From Draconibacterium halophilum (GTDB lineage Bacteria; Bacteroidota; Bacteroidia; Bacteroidales; Prolixibacteraceae): DNA of 64,000 bases. The notes beneath the pieces were generated by a model that did no database searches, was not told the origin of the DNA, and worked only from the letters and a program-made list of their open reading frames with translations. The stretch is from the NCBI RefSeq assembly GCF_010448835.1, contig NZ_CP048409.1, forward strand, positions 2,674,001 to 2,738,000, read 5' to 3'. The stretch's first letter is position 1. Each line of letters starts with the position of its first letter. Shown here piece by piece: positions 55,155-62,772 of the stretch. The translations under genes and the position numbers were made by a program.

Positions 55155-56435
55155 TTAGAACGAGAATCCCAGTTCCAGTTCGAACTGGTTCATTTCAATC
55201 TCAATGGTTTGTCCTGATGGAGGATCCAGTGGATTTGCACCTTCCACACTGGTGTTCATGGCATAGTTTAAAGCCAGGTGGAATTGGTTGCCACTTCGTC
55301 CAACTTCTTTTGAAAGACCCAGTGCAACTTGATTTTCAATAACACCAGGAGCAAGAATGTTAAACATCACTTCTGATTCAGAAATTGGGTTGTCGCCAAT
55401 TGAAAGTCCTGCACGGAATTCCCAGGTGTCAACACCAGCATAGTTAAAACCAATTTTGTAAACCATAATATTGTCCCATCCAAAACCTGCTCCATTATCT
55501 CCGCCTAACATGCTGGTTGCGTCACCCATCATTGCATTGTTCAAATTTGACATTGGATTTCCAATCGATTTTATATCGCCAAACATAATTTGTTTTACAT
55601 CGGCCATTACTGTGAAATCATCAACAAACTCCCATGCAAAACCTGCTGTCCAGCTAGAAGGGATATCAAAATCACCTTGCTCGGCAAATAAACCAGCGTA
55701 ATCGTCAAATTCACTCATGAAAACTTTCGACTGGTAAGTAAGACCAATAGTGAAATTATCAGCCACTTGTCCGAGGTAGCCAATTTTAAAACCGTAACCC
55801 AAACCACTATCAGTACCGTTGCCTGAAAGTGCAGATGGGTTAGAAGAAAATGCACCAAAAGCTGTAAGCCCTTTAGCTTCGAAGTACTGATAGGCCAATA
55901 CGGCGGTTACACCAATACTATGTTTCTCGCCTAATTTTGTCGAATAAGTTATATTTCCGAATAGCTGTGCCAGGTTTACACCTGTAGTTTCTGATGTTGG
56001 ATCGTAAAATGTAGCTGTTGGATAATCGGTGTTCATTCCACCATTTCCAAATAAAGCCGCTGAAATACTTGAGTTATCGCTAATCATCCAGTTGGCACCT
56101 GCCGAAGGCATAAGAAATAATTTGCTATCACTTTCAATTGTTCCGGGCATTAATCCAAAAGTACCTTCCATACCTGATGGATTTCCTGTAACGGTGTACT
56201 GTCGGTTCGGATTAAAGAAGTTAACTCCCAATTGGTATTTCGATCCCAAAAATACATTTCCTGCGGGGTTGCCATTTATTAACGATCCCTGGTAAAATGC
56301 AATACCGGCACCAGCTAATCCTTTGTTAATTGTACCGTAGCCAACGCTAAAATAACCATCGGTTGCAAAAGTTTGCGAAGAAATAAAAAGACCTGCCATG
56401 AAGACCAATAAAGTCTTTACGTTAAAGTGTTTCAT
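55155..56435 (-). CDS. OmpP1/FadL-family outer membrane transporter
   Basis: A 426-residue protein from the ATG at 56435-56433, which gives a proper signal peptide (MKHFNVKTLLVFMAGLFISS then QTFA). The mature start DGYFSVGYGTINKGLAGAGI is the FadL N-terminal hatch signature, and NGNPAGNVF follows. The remainder is a beta-barrel ending in FELELGFSF, an aromatic C terminus for BAM insertion. It transports hydrophobic compounds such as fatty acids. Confidence 0.9.
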   Translation of the reverse strand: MKHFNVKTLLVFMAGLFISSQTFATDGYFSVGYGTINKGLAGAGIAFYQGSLINGNPAGNVFLGSKYQLGVNFFNPNRQYTVTGNPSGMEGTFGLMPGTIESDSKLFLMPSAGANWMISDNSSISAALFGNGGMNTDYPTATFYDPTSETTGVNLAQLFGNITYSTKLGEKHSIGVTAVLAYQYFEAKGLTAFGAFSSNPSALSGNGTDSGLGYGFKIGYLGQVADNFTIGLTYQSKVFMSEFDDYAGLFAEQGDFDIPSSWTAGFAWEFVDDFTVMADVKQIMFGDIKSIGNPMSNLNNAMMGDATSMLGGDNGAGFGWDNIMVYKIGFNYAGVDTWEFRAGLSIGDNPISESEVMFNILAPGVIENQVALGLSKEVGRSGNQFHLALNYAMNTSVEGANPLDPPSGQTIEIEMNQFELELGFSF

Positions 56436-56586
56436 TTGTATTAATTTTTTTGGTTGTGGCATAATTGAATTAAATACATTTCGATACGCAAAACGCAGTT
56501 TAGATGATGTTTATATTGCGATTTACAGTAGCTTATTATAGCTGTAATTGCTTCAATTTACCCTTTAAATTTAGTGAATAATGTCG

Positions 56587-56594
56587 CAAAGGTA
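56587..56594 (-). promoter_or_regulatory. -7 box of the FadL-type gene
   Basis: Perfect TACCTTTG on the minus strand about 150 bp before the start; no TTG at the expected distance. Confidence 0.4.
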
Positions 56595-56798
56595 TTTTTG
56601 AAATTATTATACGATTAACGAGTGCTTATGATACATATCATAAGAGTAACATAAATGAACAGATGCCGTATATTTCTTCAAAAATTGAACTCTAACAAAT
56701 TCTTTTGACATAATGCTCTTGAGTTAACAAAACAATAAACAATAGCTATTTTTTGGTTAATTAATAAATTTCATAAGATTGATCAAACTTCAATTCTG

Positions 56799-56806
56799 TA
56801 TTTTTG
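56799..56806 (+). promoter_or_regulatory. -7 box of the PPi-PEPCK-like gene
   Basis: Perfect TATTTTTG 25 bp before the ATG; TTG at 56779-56781 is 17 bp upstream. Confidence 0.45.
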
Positions 56807-56831
56807 TTTAAGGATTAGAAACACGAAAATT

Positions 56832-59800
56832 ATGAGTAAAAAATCTGCTCCTGAAAAACAGGAAAGAAGAGATCGCCGTGATATGATTCAATACATTAAC
56901 CTACAGTTGGCGTCTTTAGGTCAGCCAACATTTAATGATGATTCAGATTCCGGCACTAAATATGCCAATTCAAAATTTCAGTCATTAACCGAAGGCCTGG
57001 TAAAAAGTTTCCAGGAAAAATCACGTTTGCTGAGCGAGCACATGTCGCCGGCAGATGCACGAATACAGCATTTTATCGATGATTACCTAAAAGAGCTTGA
57101 ATTTGAAAAACCTTATCGTTTGCCAAACAGTACCTTGGTGTTGAACCAGAAGAAAATGGCACGAGAGCTAAGTTTGCCGCCAAACGGCAAAGAGTTTAAA
57201 AACGATTTGTTAAGCTCTTATCGTTTAAAACAGGGGATTCTAAATAATCCGGCCGCGGATAAGCGAACAACAAAAGGAACTTTTCATATTGTGCGTGGCG
57301 GTCTTCCGGTGCCTACTGATAAAAAAGAAGTGCCGAAAATTGCCTTCGCACATCTTTTACATGCAGCAGTAAATCCAACCGACGAGTTAATGACCTTGCC
57401 TTTTACTTCGGCACAAGATAAAAAGGCTAAAGTAATGGTGTCGCTGTTGCTGCGCCCGGTAGTTTGCCCTGAAGTGCCCGGCATTGTTAGCGAAAAGAGT
57501 ATGGAAGTACGCTTTTTTGCACCCGGAAGTTTGGTGAGCAACCTCGACTTTGTAGAAACCATTTTTGGTAATGCCGGCGATCCAAACCTGGCCGTAAACG
57601 ATGCCGGACTTGATGTTGAACACTGGACCGGCCATACCGGGTGTATTATTTTGGCTCCGCACCTGACAACACTTAAGAAGAAAGATGTTGGACTGCCACA
57701 TTACGATGATGCTTCGGAGCGTCAGAAACGAGATGGCATGTGTTGGAAAGACGAAAATGAGTTGTATAATGATGGTGGTGCTTTTAAAATTACCTGCCGC
57801 GATGATAGGGGTGTTGTAGTTACCCTTATTGCCGATAACTATTACGGTTATTCCAAAAAAGAAATAAAAACACAAATAAGCTACTCAGCCAACTTATTTG
57901 GTTTGGTTGAAGAAGAACATGCTGGTGGAGCGATTGCTTTCCCGCGTGGAAATATGAGCGACAGTGTTTTTGGTAACAATTTTACTAAAAAGTTCGATCA
58001 GCCCTATTCTTTCGATGAAGTGAAAAAGTTGTTGGGCAACCGCATCGATGTACAAGATGGAAACTACGCTATTGATAAAAAATATGCTGATGTGGTTTAT
58101 ATTCCTGAAAGTGCTGATATTGATGTAGAGAAAAGTTCAGTCAGCTGGAAATATAAAAATAAAGATTACAGTCTGAAGCTTTCGCCAAATAAAACTTATG
58201 TGCATCCTACCGGACATAAATTTCAGTTGGTAAAACATCCAACTCAGGCACTTTGGCGTATTATCGATACGGCTCCCGAGGGAATGTTTTGCCATAAACC
58301 AAGTACTGTTTCCGGAGGTGGAAAATCAGAGATCTCAAAATCGATGCAAAATGCCATTAAATTCGGGTATTTCTATATCGAGAACCTTGAATTGGTTGAA
58401 AATATGGTTGATGAGATTATTAATAAAGACTATTCTGGCCGATGGAAAAATGTTCGCCCTAACGCTGATCCTTCGCGCTCCTTCCTGAGCAAAGAACGTA
58501 CGTTAGGGTCGGCAGTAAAATTGTTAACCCCATCCGATCAATACAGCGATGCGTATAATAAATTTCTGAAAGATCTGCCCGACAATGTTCGCACATTGGC
58601 CTTCTTTGTTAAACGTCACTACCGTGGCAACGAAGAAAAAGGGTTAAAATGGCGCGAGTTATTTAATGTTGAAATTGTTAATGGCCGCCCTGGAAATGTA
58701 TTGCGTTACAAACACAATCCAATTACCGCCAGTTATGTGCGTATTGGTTTTAACGAAGAAGGTCGCTGGTATTTGCATAAACTACGTTCGGATTTTGTTC
58801 CGTCGATGAAAATTCAAACAGAGGACGATATTTCTGCTACCATTACTGTACCGTCTAATATGCTGAAAAATCTGAATAAGGAATACACTAATCCGAGTGT
58901 GAAACTGGTTACCAATTGCGAGAGTTATTTATTTCAGCGCCCGGATGAAGCAGTTATCAGAGGCTATGATAAAGAAGCAGAAAAGGAAATTGTGGATAAC
59001 AATACTTTCCTGACGAATTATGAGCCTTTATCACGCGAAAATGCAATTGAACTGATTGATGATGCAATTAGTTTTGAGAAATATACAAAACCGGTCAAGA
59101 ACTTTATTCAGGAAGTGGCTTCAGGAGATGGCGATAATTACTTCGTTACGCCTTCGCACCCGCGAATTGTAGACGGCGAGCCAACAAAAAATCCGCGTTA
59201 CCTGCAACGCAATATTTTTAAGAATGAAACACAAGACTCCTATCTTGGCGAAATTGGTGTGCGTTTGTTCCGGAAAATAAAAGATAACGATCCGGTGGTT
59301 TGGCCTGTAAATGCCGTATTACCCGGAAGAAGAAACAATCCCGTTGATAAAAAGGCAGGAATCCGTCCGCTGTCGGTTTATAATCCAATACACTACCAGG
59401 AGTTACCTGAGTTATTCATGGATTTTATTGCAAGTATCACCGGAAAGTCGCCATCTACAACAGGAGCAGGCCTTGAAGGAGCACTTACCAAAGGGCCGTT
59501 TAACATGCTGGCGCCTACTACCGACCTGAATAACGCTTTGCTGTCGTACATTCTTACCGAATACCAGGGATTTAGTTCGGCTGCCGGGTACATTGGTTCA
59601 GAGAATCGTTTCGACCACGATATTAGTATTCTTATTCCTGAAATTTGGGCACGTTTGGTTCCGGAAGACCGAGATCCGAAAAAACTGATTGAGAATGACT
59701 GTTTGGAAAAACTAGATGATTTCGAATATAAAGGGAAAAAGGTACTGGCCAGTCGTTTAGGCTACCGGATAACAAAAAACTTTGCTTTTCGTTGTATGAA

Positions 59801-60305
59801 CCGCTTATTTGACGAACCGCTTGCAGTGTTCAACGAACGAATGCTGAAGCCTGAGTTGCAGAGTTTGGATGATTATGTTGACGGAATAAATAATATAACA
59901 GAAGCCATGCAACGTGCCGCGCTGCCATTTTTTGAAGATGGAAGCGTAGAAGGCGCAATTCCACCGTTAAAAGTGTTAATGCATGTAATGGCTTATGGTA
60001 ACTATGAAGGCAAGGATATCAGTGATCCGGAACTGCGAAAACTTTTCGATAGGGAAGAGGTACTAAAAAGCGACTGGTACAAAGCACGTTTGAAACAAAA
60101 ACAGGATAAGGATATTGCTTTAATGGTGGAGCAGATTGGTTACCTGGAAGACTTTAAATCAAATGCCAATAATGCAGCACTGGTTGCAGAAATGGATATT
60201 GACAGCAGACTTCAAAAAGCAAAAGACAGATTAAAGTATGTTGAGTCGAAGCAATATTTGAAAGAGTTGGTTGGTACAATTGGTGTTGATCCGCTTTGTA
60301 AGTAA
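56832..60305 (+). CDS. probable PPi-type phosphoenolpyruvate carboxykinase
   Basis: This is an 1157-residue cytoplasmic protein of about 130 kDa, the size of the diphosphate-dependent PEPCKs known from Entamoeba and Propionibacterium. Candidate active-site stretches are GTFHIVRGGLPVPTDK, LDFVETIFGNAGDPN, HTGCIILAPHLTTLKK, DNYYGYSKKEIKTQISYSAN (like the YGGNS..K region of GTP-PEPCK) and a P-loop-like TVSGGGKSEISKS. The family would convert PEP, CO2 and phosphate to oxaloacetate and PPi. I recognise this from length and remembered motifs, not from a search. If wrong, it is a large conserved protein of unknown function. It is monocistronic, with a terminator at 60335-60369. Confidence 0.6.
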   Translation: MSKKSAPEKQERRDRRDMIQYINLQLASLGQPTFNDDSDSGTKYANSKFQSLTEGLVKSFQEKSRLLSEHMSPADARIQHFIDDYLKELEFEKPYRLPNSTLVLNQKKMARELSLPPNGKEFKNDLLSSYRLKQGILNNPAADKRTTKGTFHIVRGGLPVPTDKKEVPKIAFAHLLHAAVNPTDELMTLPFTSAQDKKAKVMVSLLLRPVVCPEVPGIVSEKSMEVRFFAPGSLVSNLDFVETIFGNAGDPNLAVNDAGLDVEHWTGHTGCIILAPHLTTLKKKDVGLPHYDDASERQKRDGMCWKDENELYNDGGAFKITCRDDRGVVVTLIADNYYGYSKKEIKTQISYSANLFGLVEEEHAGGAIAFPRGNMSDSVFGNNFTKKFDQPYSFDEVKKLLGNRIDVQDGNYAIDKKYADVVYIPESADIDVEKSSVSWKYKNKDYSLKLSPNKTYVHPTGHKFQLVKHPTQALWRIIDTAPEGMFCHKPSTVSGGGKSEISKSMQNAIKFGYFYIENLELVENMVDEIINKDYSGRWKNVRPNADPSRSFLSKERTLGSAVKLLTPSDQYSDAYNKFLKDLPDNVRTLAFFVKRHYRGNEEKGLKWRELFNVEIVNGRPGNVLRYKHNPITASYVRIGFNEEGRWYLHKLRSDFVPSMKIQTEDDISATITVPSNMLKNLNKEYTNPSVKLVTNCESYLFQRPDEAVIRGYDKEAEKEIVDNNTFLTNYEPLSRENAIELIDDAISFEKYTKPVKNFIQEVASGDGDNYFVTPSHPRIVDGEPTKNPRYLQRNIFKNETQDSYLGEIGVRLFRKIKDNDPVVWPVNAVLPGRRNNPVDKKAGIRPLSVYNPIHYQELPELFMDFIASITGKSPSTTGAGLEGALTKGPFNMLAPTTDLNNALLSYILTEYQGFSSAAGYIGSENRFDHDISILIPEIWARLVPEDRDPKKLIENDCLEKLDDFEYKGKKVLASRLGYRITKNFAFRCMNRLFDEPLAVFNERMLKPELQSLDDYVDGINNITEAMQRAALPFFEDGSVEGAIPPLKVLMHVMAYGNYEGKDISDPELRKLFDREEVLKSDWYKARLKQKQDKDIALMVEQIGYLEDFKSNANNAALVAEMDIDSRLQKAKDRLKYVESKQYLKELVGTIGVDPLCK

Positions 60306-60334
60306 AAGATACATTCATAAAGTAAAATAGTAAA

Positions 60335-60369
60335 GGTTCCGTTTGTCAATTACGAACGGAACCATTTTT
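60335..60369 (+). terminator. terminator after the PPi-PEPCK-like gene
   Basis: GGTTCCGTTTG pairs with CGAACGGAACC (one G-U), followed by ATTTTTA. Confidence 0.8.
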
Positions 60370-60445
60370 ATGCCCGCTCTTGTAAACATTTAACAGATAG
60401 ATGTGGTTATTATGCCATAAAATACCTAATTCTAATCTGATTAAA

Positions 60446-61057
60446 ATGAATCCAAGAAAACTATCGATAATTACCGGAATCAGCTATCTGATCATTTTTT
60501 TTGCGGCCATATTTGCCAATTTTGTTATGCTTGAGTCTCTGAAACAAAATCCACTCGAAACGATCAGATTTAATCATATGTCTGTGCGCTTTGGCATTTT
60601 AGCCTTTTTAATTACTGTTCTGTTTGATGTAGTTGTTGCCTGGGGACTTTTTGGTTTATACCGCAAGCATAAATTTACCCGTTTAAGTACCTATTTTCGG
60701 TTGATGCATGCAGCAATAATGGGCGTTGCGGTTTTTGCCTTAGTTCTTACTTTAAAACTTGATTCGGCAGATGAGATTTTATTCCAGGTAGATGTGTTCG
60801 AAATTATCTGGCTGATTGGATTATTCTTTTTTGGCGCACACTTAATTCTATTGTCCAATATCATACAAAAGCCAAAGTGGATTGCGGTATTTCTTACCAT
60901 TGCAGGTATTATGTATATGGTTGATACAGCAGCACATTTTTTGTTGCCCAACTATGCTGATTTAGCAGGAATATTTCTTGCGCTGGTAGCCGTGCCAAGT
61001 ATATTAGGCGAAATGGCATTTACGGTTTGGCTGCTTGTAAAAGGAGAAAGAGATTGA
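60446..61057 (+). CDS. DUF4386 family membrane protein
   Basis: A 203-residue protein from the ATG at 60446 (MNPRKLSIITGISYLIIFFA); an in-frame ATG at 60401 would add 15 residues lying before a better start. It has six hydrophobic helices, with the DUF4386 features RFGILAFLITVLFDVVVAWG and RLMHAAIMG. Function unknown. Confidence 0.75.
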   Translation: MNPRKLSIITGISYLIIFFAAIFANFVMLESLKQNPLETIRFNHMSVRFGILAFLITVLFDVVVAWGLFGLYRKHKFTRLSTYFRLMHAAIMGVAVFALVLTLKLDSADEILFQVDVFEIIWLIGLFFFGAHLILLSNIIQKPKWIAVFLTIAGIMYMVDTAAHFLLPNYADLAGIFLALVAVPSILGEMAFTVWLLVKGERD

Positions 61058-61124
61058 GAAAGATTGAATAGAGATTGAATATAGATTGAATTAGATTGAT
61101 AAATTGTAATTCTTGGTGATTTAT

Positions 61125-61178
61125 CTTTTCTCTGTGAAACTCCGTGTATTCTTTGTGGACCTCTGTGGTAAAAAAAAA
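61125..61178. repeat. dispersed-type intergenic repeat
   Basis: The segment with TCTCTGTGAAACTCCGTGTA and CTTTGTGGACCTCTGTGGTA belongs to a class of 'ACCACAGAGG..' repeats seen between genes in many bacteria. Copy number here cannot be counted from one window. Confidence 0.5.
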
Positions 61179-61223
61179 TAATATCCAAAGATCCTCCCAT
61201 TCAAGCATTCCTCATAAACTCAA

Positions 61224-61326
61224 TTACTCATTTGCCAATTTCTCCTTCAACTTCTTCATAAGGTTAACTTTCTGAACCGAAGCCCCCGAAATCTGTTCCA
61301 ACGATTCTTTTATTAATATTTTCAGA
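61224..61326 (-). pseudogene. possible 3' gene remnant
   Basis: On the minus strand about 33 codons stay open and end in TAA (61226-61224): ILIKESLEQISGASVQKVNL then MKKLKEKLANE. The composition looks like the end of a real protein, but a stop lies just upstream and no start exists. It may be the leftover tail of a deleted gene. Family unknown. Confidence 0.3.
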
Positions 61327-61380
61327 AAAAAATGTAACTATCCGTTTTTAGCTTTACTAAATAGGAAAAAACACTGAAAA

Positions 61381-61893
61381 GTGACGAAAGAAGAGAAATT
61401 CAACACGATTGTATCTGACAATGGCGAGCGGATCCGCAATATCTGCAGGTATTACAATTCCAATGCTGAAGATCAGAAAGACATGTACCAGGAGGTGCTG
61501 GTAAATATCTGGAAAAGTCTCGATAGTTTCAGGGGCGATTCGGCCATGAGCACCTGGGTTTACCGGGTGGCTGTAAACACGTCGTTAACATTTACCGGAA
61601 AGGCTTTCAGGCATATGAAACTGATGGTAAACAGCATCACAACAAACCTGAATTCGATATTGGATGATGAAAACCTGAAACACAAACTGGCCGAGGAAAA
61701 GTTGCTCGAACGTATGCAGCTTGAGCTTAACCAGTTGTCGGTAATCGATAAAGCATTGATATCGCTGATGCTCGAAGGGCTGTCGATGAAAGAAATTGCC
61801 GAGGTTATTGGTATTACCGAACCTAATGTAAAAGTGAAAATCCATCGAATTAAATCGCAATTAAAAGAAAAGCTGAAAGGAGAACTATTATGA
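61381..61893 (+). CDS. ECF-type RNA polymerase sigma factor
   Basis: This 170-residue protein starts at GTG 61381. Region 2 is seen in YYNSNAEDQKDMYQEVLVNI with WKSLDSFRGDSAMSTWVYRV, and region 4 in SLMLEGLSMKEIAEVIGITE with PNVKVKIHRIKSQLKEKLKG. The stop overlaps the start of the next gene (ATGA), so the two are coupled. The downstream membrane protein is in the position of an anti-sigma factor. Confidence 0.93.
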   Translation: MTKEEKFNTIVSDNGERIRNICRYYNSNAEDQKDMYQEVLVNIWKSLDSFRGDSAMSTWVYRVAVNTSLTFTGKAFRHMKLMVNSITTNLNSILDDENLKHKLAEEKLLERMQLELNQLSVIDKALISLMLEGLSMKEIAEVIGITEPNVKVKIHRIKSQLKEKLKGELL

Positions 61894-62423
61894 CCGCACA
61901 TGAATTTGATACCAACCTAAGTAAATTAACCGGGAAACTGAAAAAAGAAGACAGACAGTATGCCCGAATTGTTATGGTGATTCAGATTTTTTACTGGATT
62001 TTTATTCCATTGTTTATGGTAAAAACCGCATTGCAGTATACCGATTCACATGATATAAACGATTTATTTAGCGGAGTGGCACTTGTATTGGGTTTTTTGA
62101 TCATTGCGCTCACCTTCCGTAAATATTATAAGGATTACCAGTATGTTGATTATTCGTTGCCCACGCTCGAAATGCTAAAAAAAGCAGCCTGTCGTTACCA
62201 GCCTTTTCAGAGAAGGGCATTGGGGATTGTACCGGGCCTTTTATTAATGGATGTGGGTTTTACATTTGAAGGTATTGGCGAAGGCAAATCGGTGCTCGAT
62301 TCCCAGGTTTTCTTTCTCGGAGCAATACTGTTTGGAGTGATAATTGGCCTAGTGATCTGGTATTTCAAATACAAACCTTTGCGCGATAAGATTCTCCATC
62401 TGGTCAGGGAAATTGAAGAGTAA
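61890..62423 (+). CDS. membrane protein coupled to the ECF sigma factor (possible anti-sigma factor)
   Basis: A 177-residue protein overlapping the sigma gene by four bases. An N-terminal cytoplasmic helix (about 1-25) is followed by four hydrophobic segments (near 28-47, 55-75, 105-125 and 138-160) and a charged tail. It lacks the ZAS zinc motif HxxxCxxC. The coupling suggests it controls the sigma factor; the sequence alone does not prove this. Confidence 0.7.
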   Translation: MTAHEFDTNLSKLTGKLKKEDRQYARIVMVIQIFYWIFIPLFMVKTALQYTDSHDINDLFSGVALVLGFLIIALTFRKYYKDYQYVDYSLPTLEMLKKAACRYQPFQRRALGIVPGLLLMDVGFTFEGIGEGKSVLDSQVFFLGAILFGVIIGLVIWYFKYKPLRDKILHLVREIEE

Positions 62424-62458
62424 GTTAATGTTACGATTTTACATTACTTGAGGTAATA

Positions 62459-62689
62459 GTCATTCTAACCTTGGTTAAAAGTCTTCTTCCTTAGGTAATA
62501 ATCATTCTACCCTTGGGTACAGGCCTTCTACCCTTGGGTACTGGCCTTCTACCCTTGGGTACTGGCCTTCTACCCTTGGTAATAATCATTCTACCCTCGG
62601 ATACAGGCTTTCGAACCTTGGAAATTAAGCCGCTACCCTTGGGTATCGTCCTTCTTACCTCGGTAATTTTCATTATTCCCTTGCACAGA
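62459..62689. repeat. 11-unit degenerate 21-bp tandem array
   Basis: Eleven consecutive 21-bp units fill the space between two convergent genes. The core is TTCTACCCTTGGGTA, and the palindromic half TACCC-TT-GGGTA is perfect in the central units. Three central units are nearly identical (62522-62584) and the outer ones are diverged. The array is open in several frames because 21 is a multiple of three, but nothing else supports coding. Confidence 0.85.
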
Positions 62690-62703
62690 ATTGTTTTTTA
62701 GGC

Positions 62704-62746
62704 ATAAAAAAAACGGCCTGCCCGAAAAAGGATCGGGCAAGCCGTT
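62704..62746 (-). terminator. terminator of the SusD-family gene
   Basis: On the minus strand ACGGCTTGCCCGA-tcctttt-TCGGGCAGGCCGT with one wobble pair, followed by a T run of eight. Confidence 0.85.
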
Positions 62747-62772
62747 GCAGCTTAACTTTAGACTTAAAATAA

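Larger units (their letters stand above)
56436..56831. other. 396-bp divergent intergenic region
   Basis: Contains the -7 boxes of both flanking genes (56594-56587 minus, 56799-56806 plus). The centre is AT-rich and shows no gene or clear operator. Confidence 0.5.
61058..61380. other. 323-bp intergenic region of repeats and a gene remnant
   Basis: It holds a short AGATTGAAT-type tandem repeat (about 61049-61101), a dispersed-type repeat at 61125-61178 and a minus-strand coding remnant at 61224-61326. No clear promoter for the sigma factor gene is seen. Confidence 0.5.

Noticed and set aside
62491..62673. A 60-codon frame on the minus strand with KGRRPVP heptads in the 21-bp array
   Set aside because: Any tandem array with a period divisible by three is open in several frames, and both strands are open here. 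The outer units drift without codon pattern, so I treat it as DNA repeat, not protein.
62459..62689. CRISPR array
   Set aside because: There are no unique spacers; the whole 21-bp unit is repeated head to tail, and no cas genes are near.
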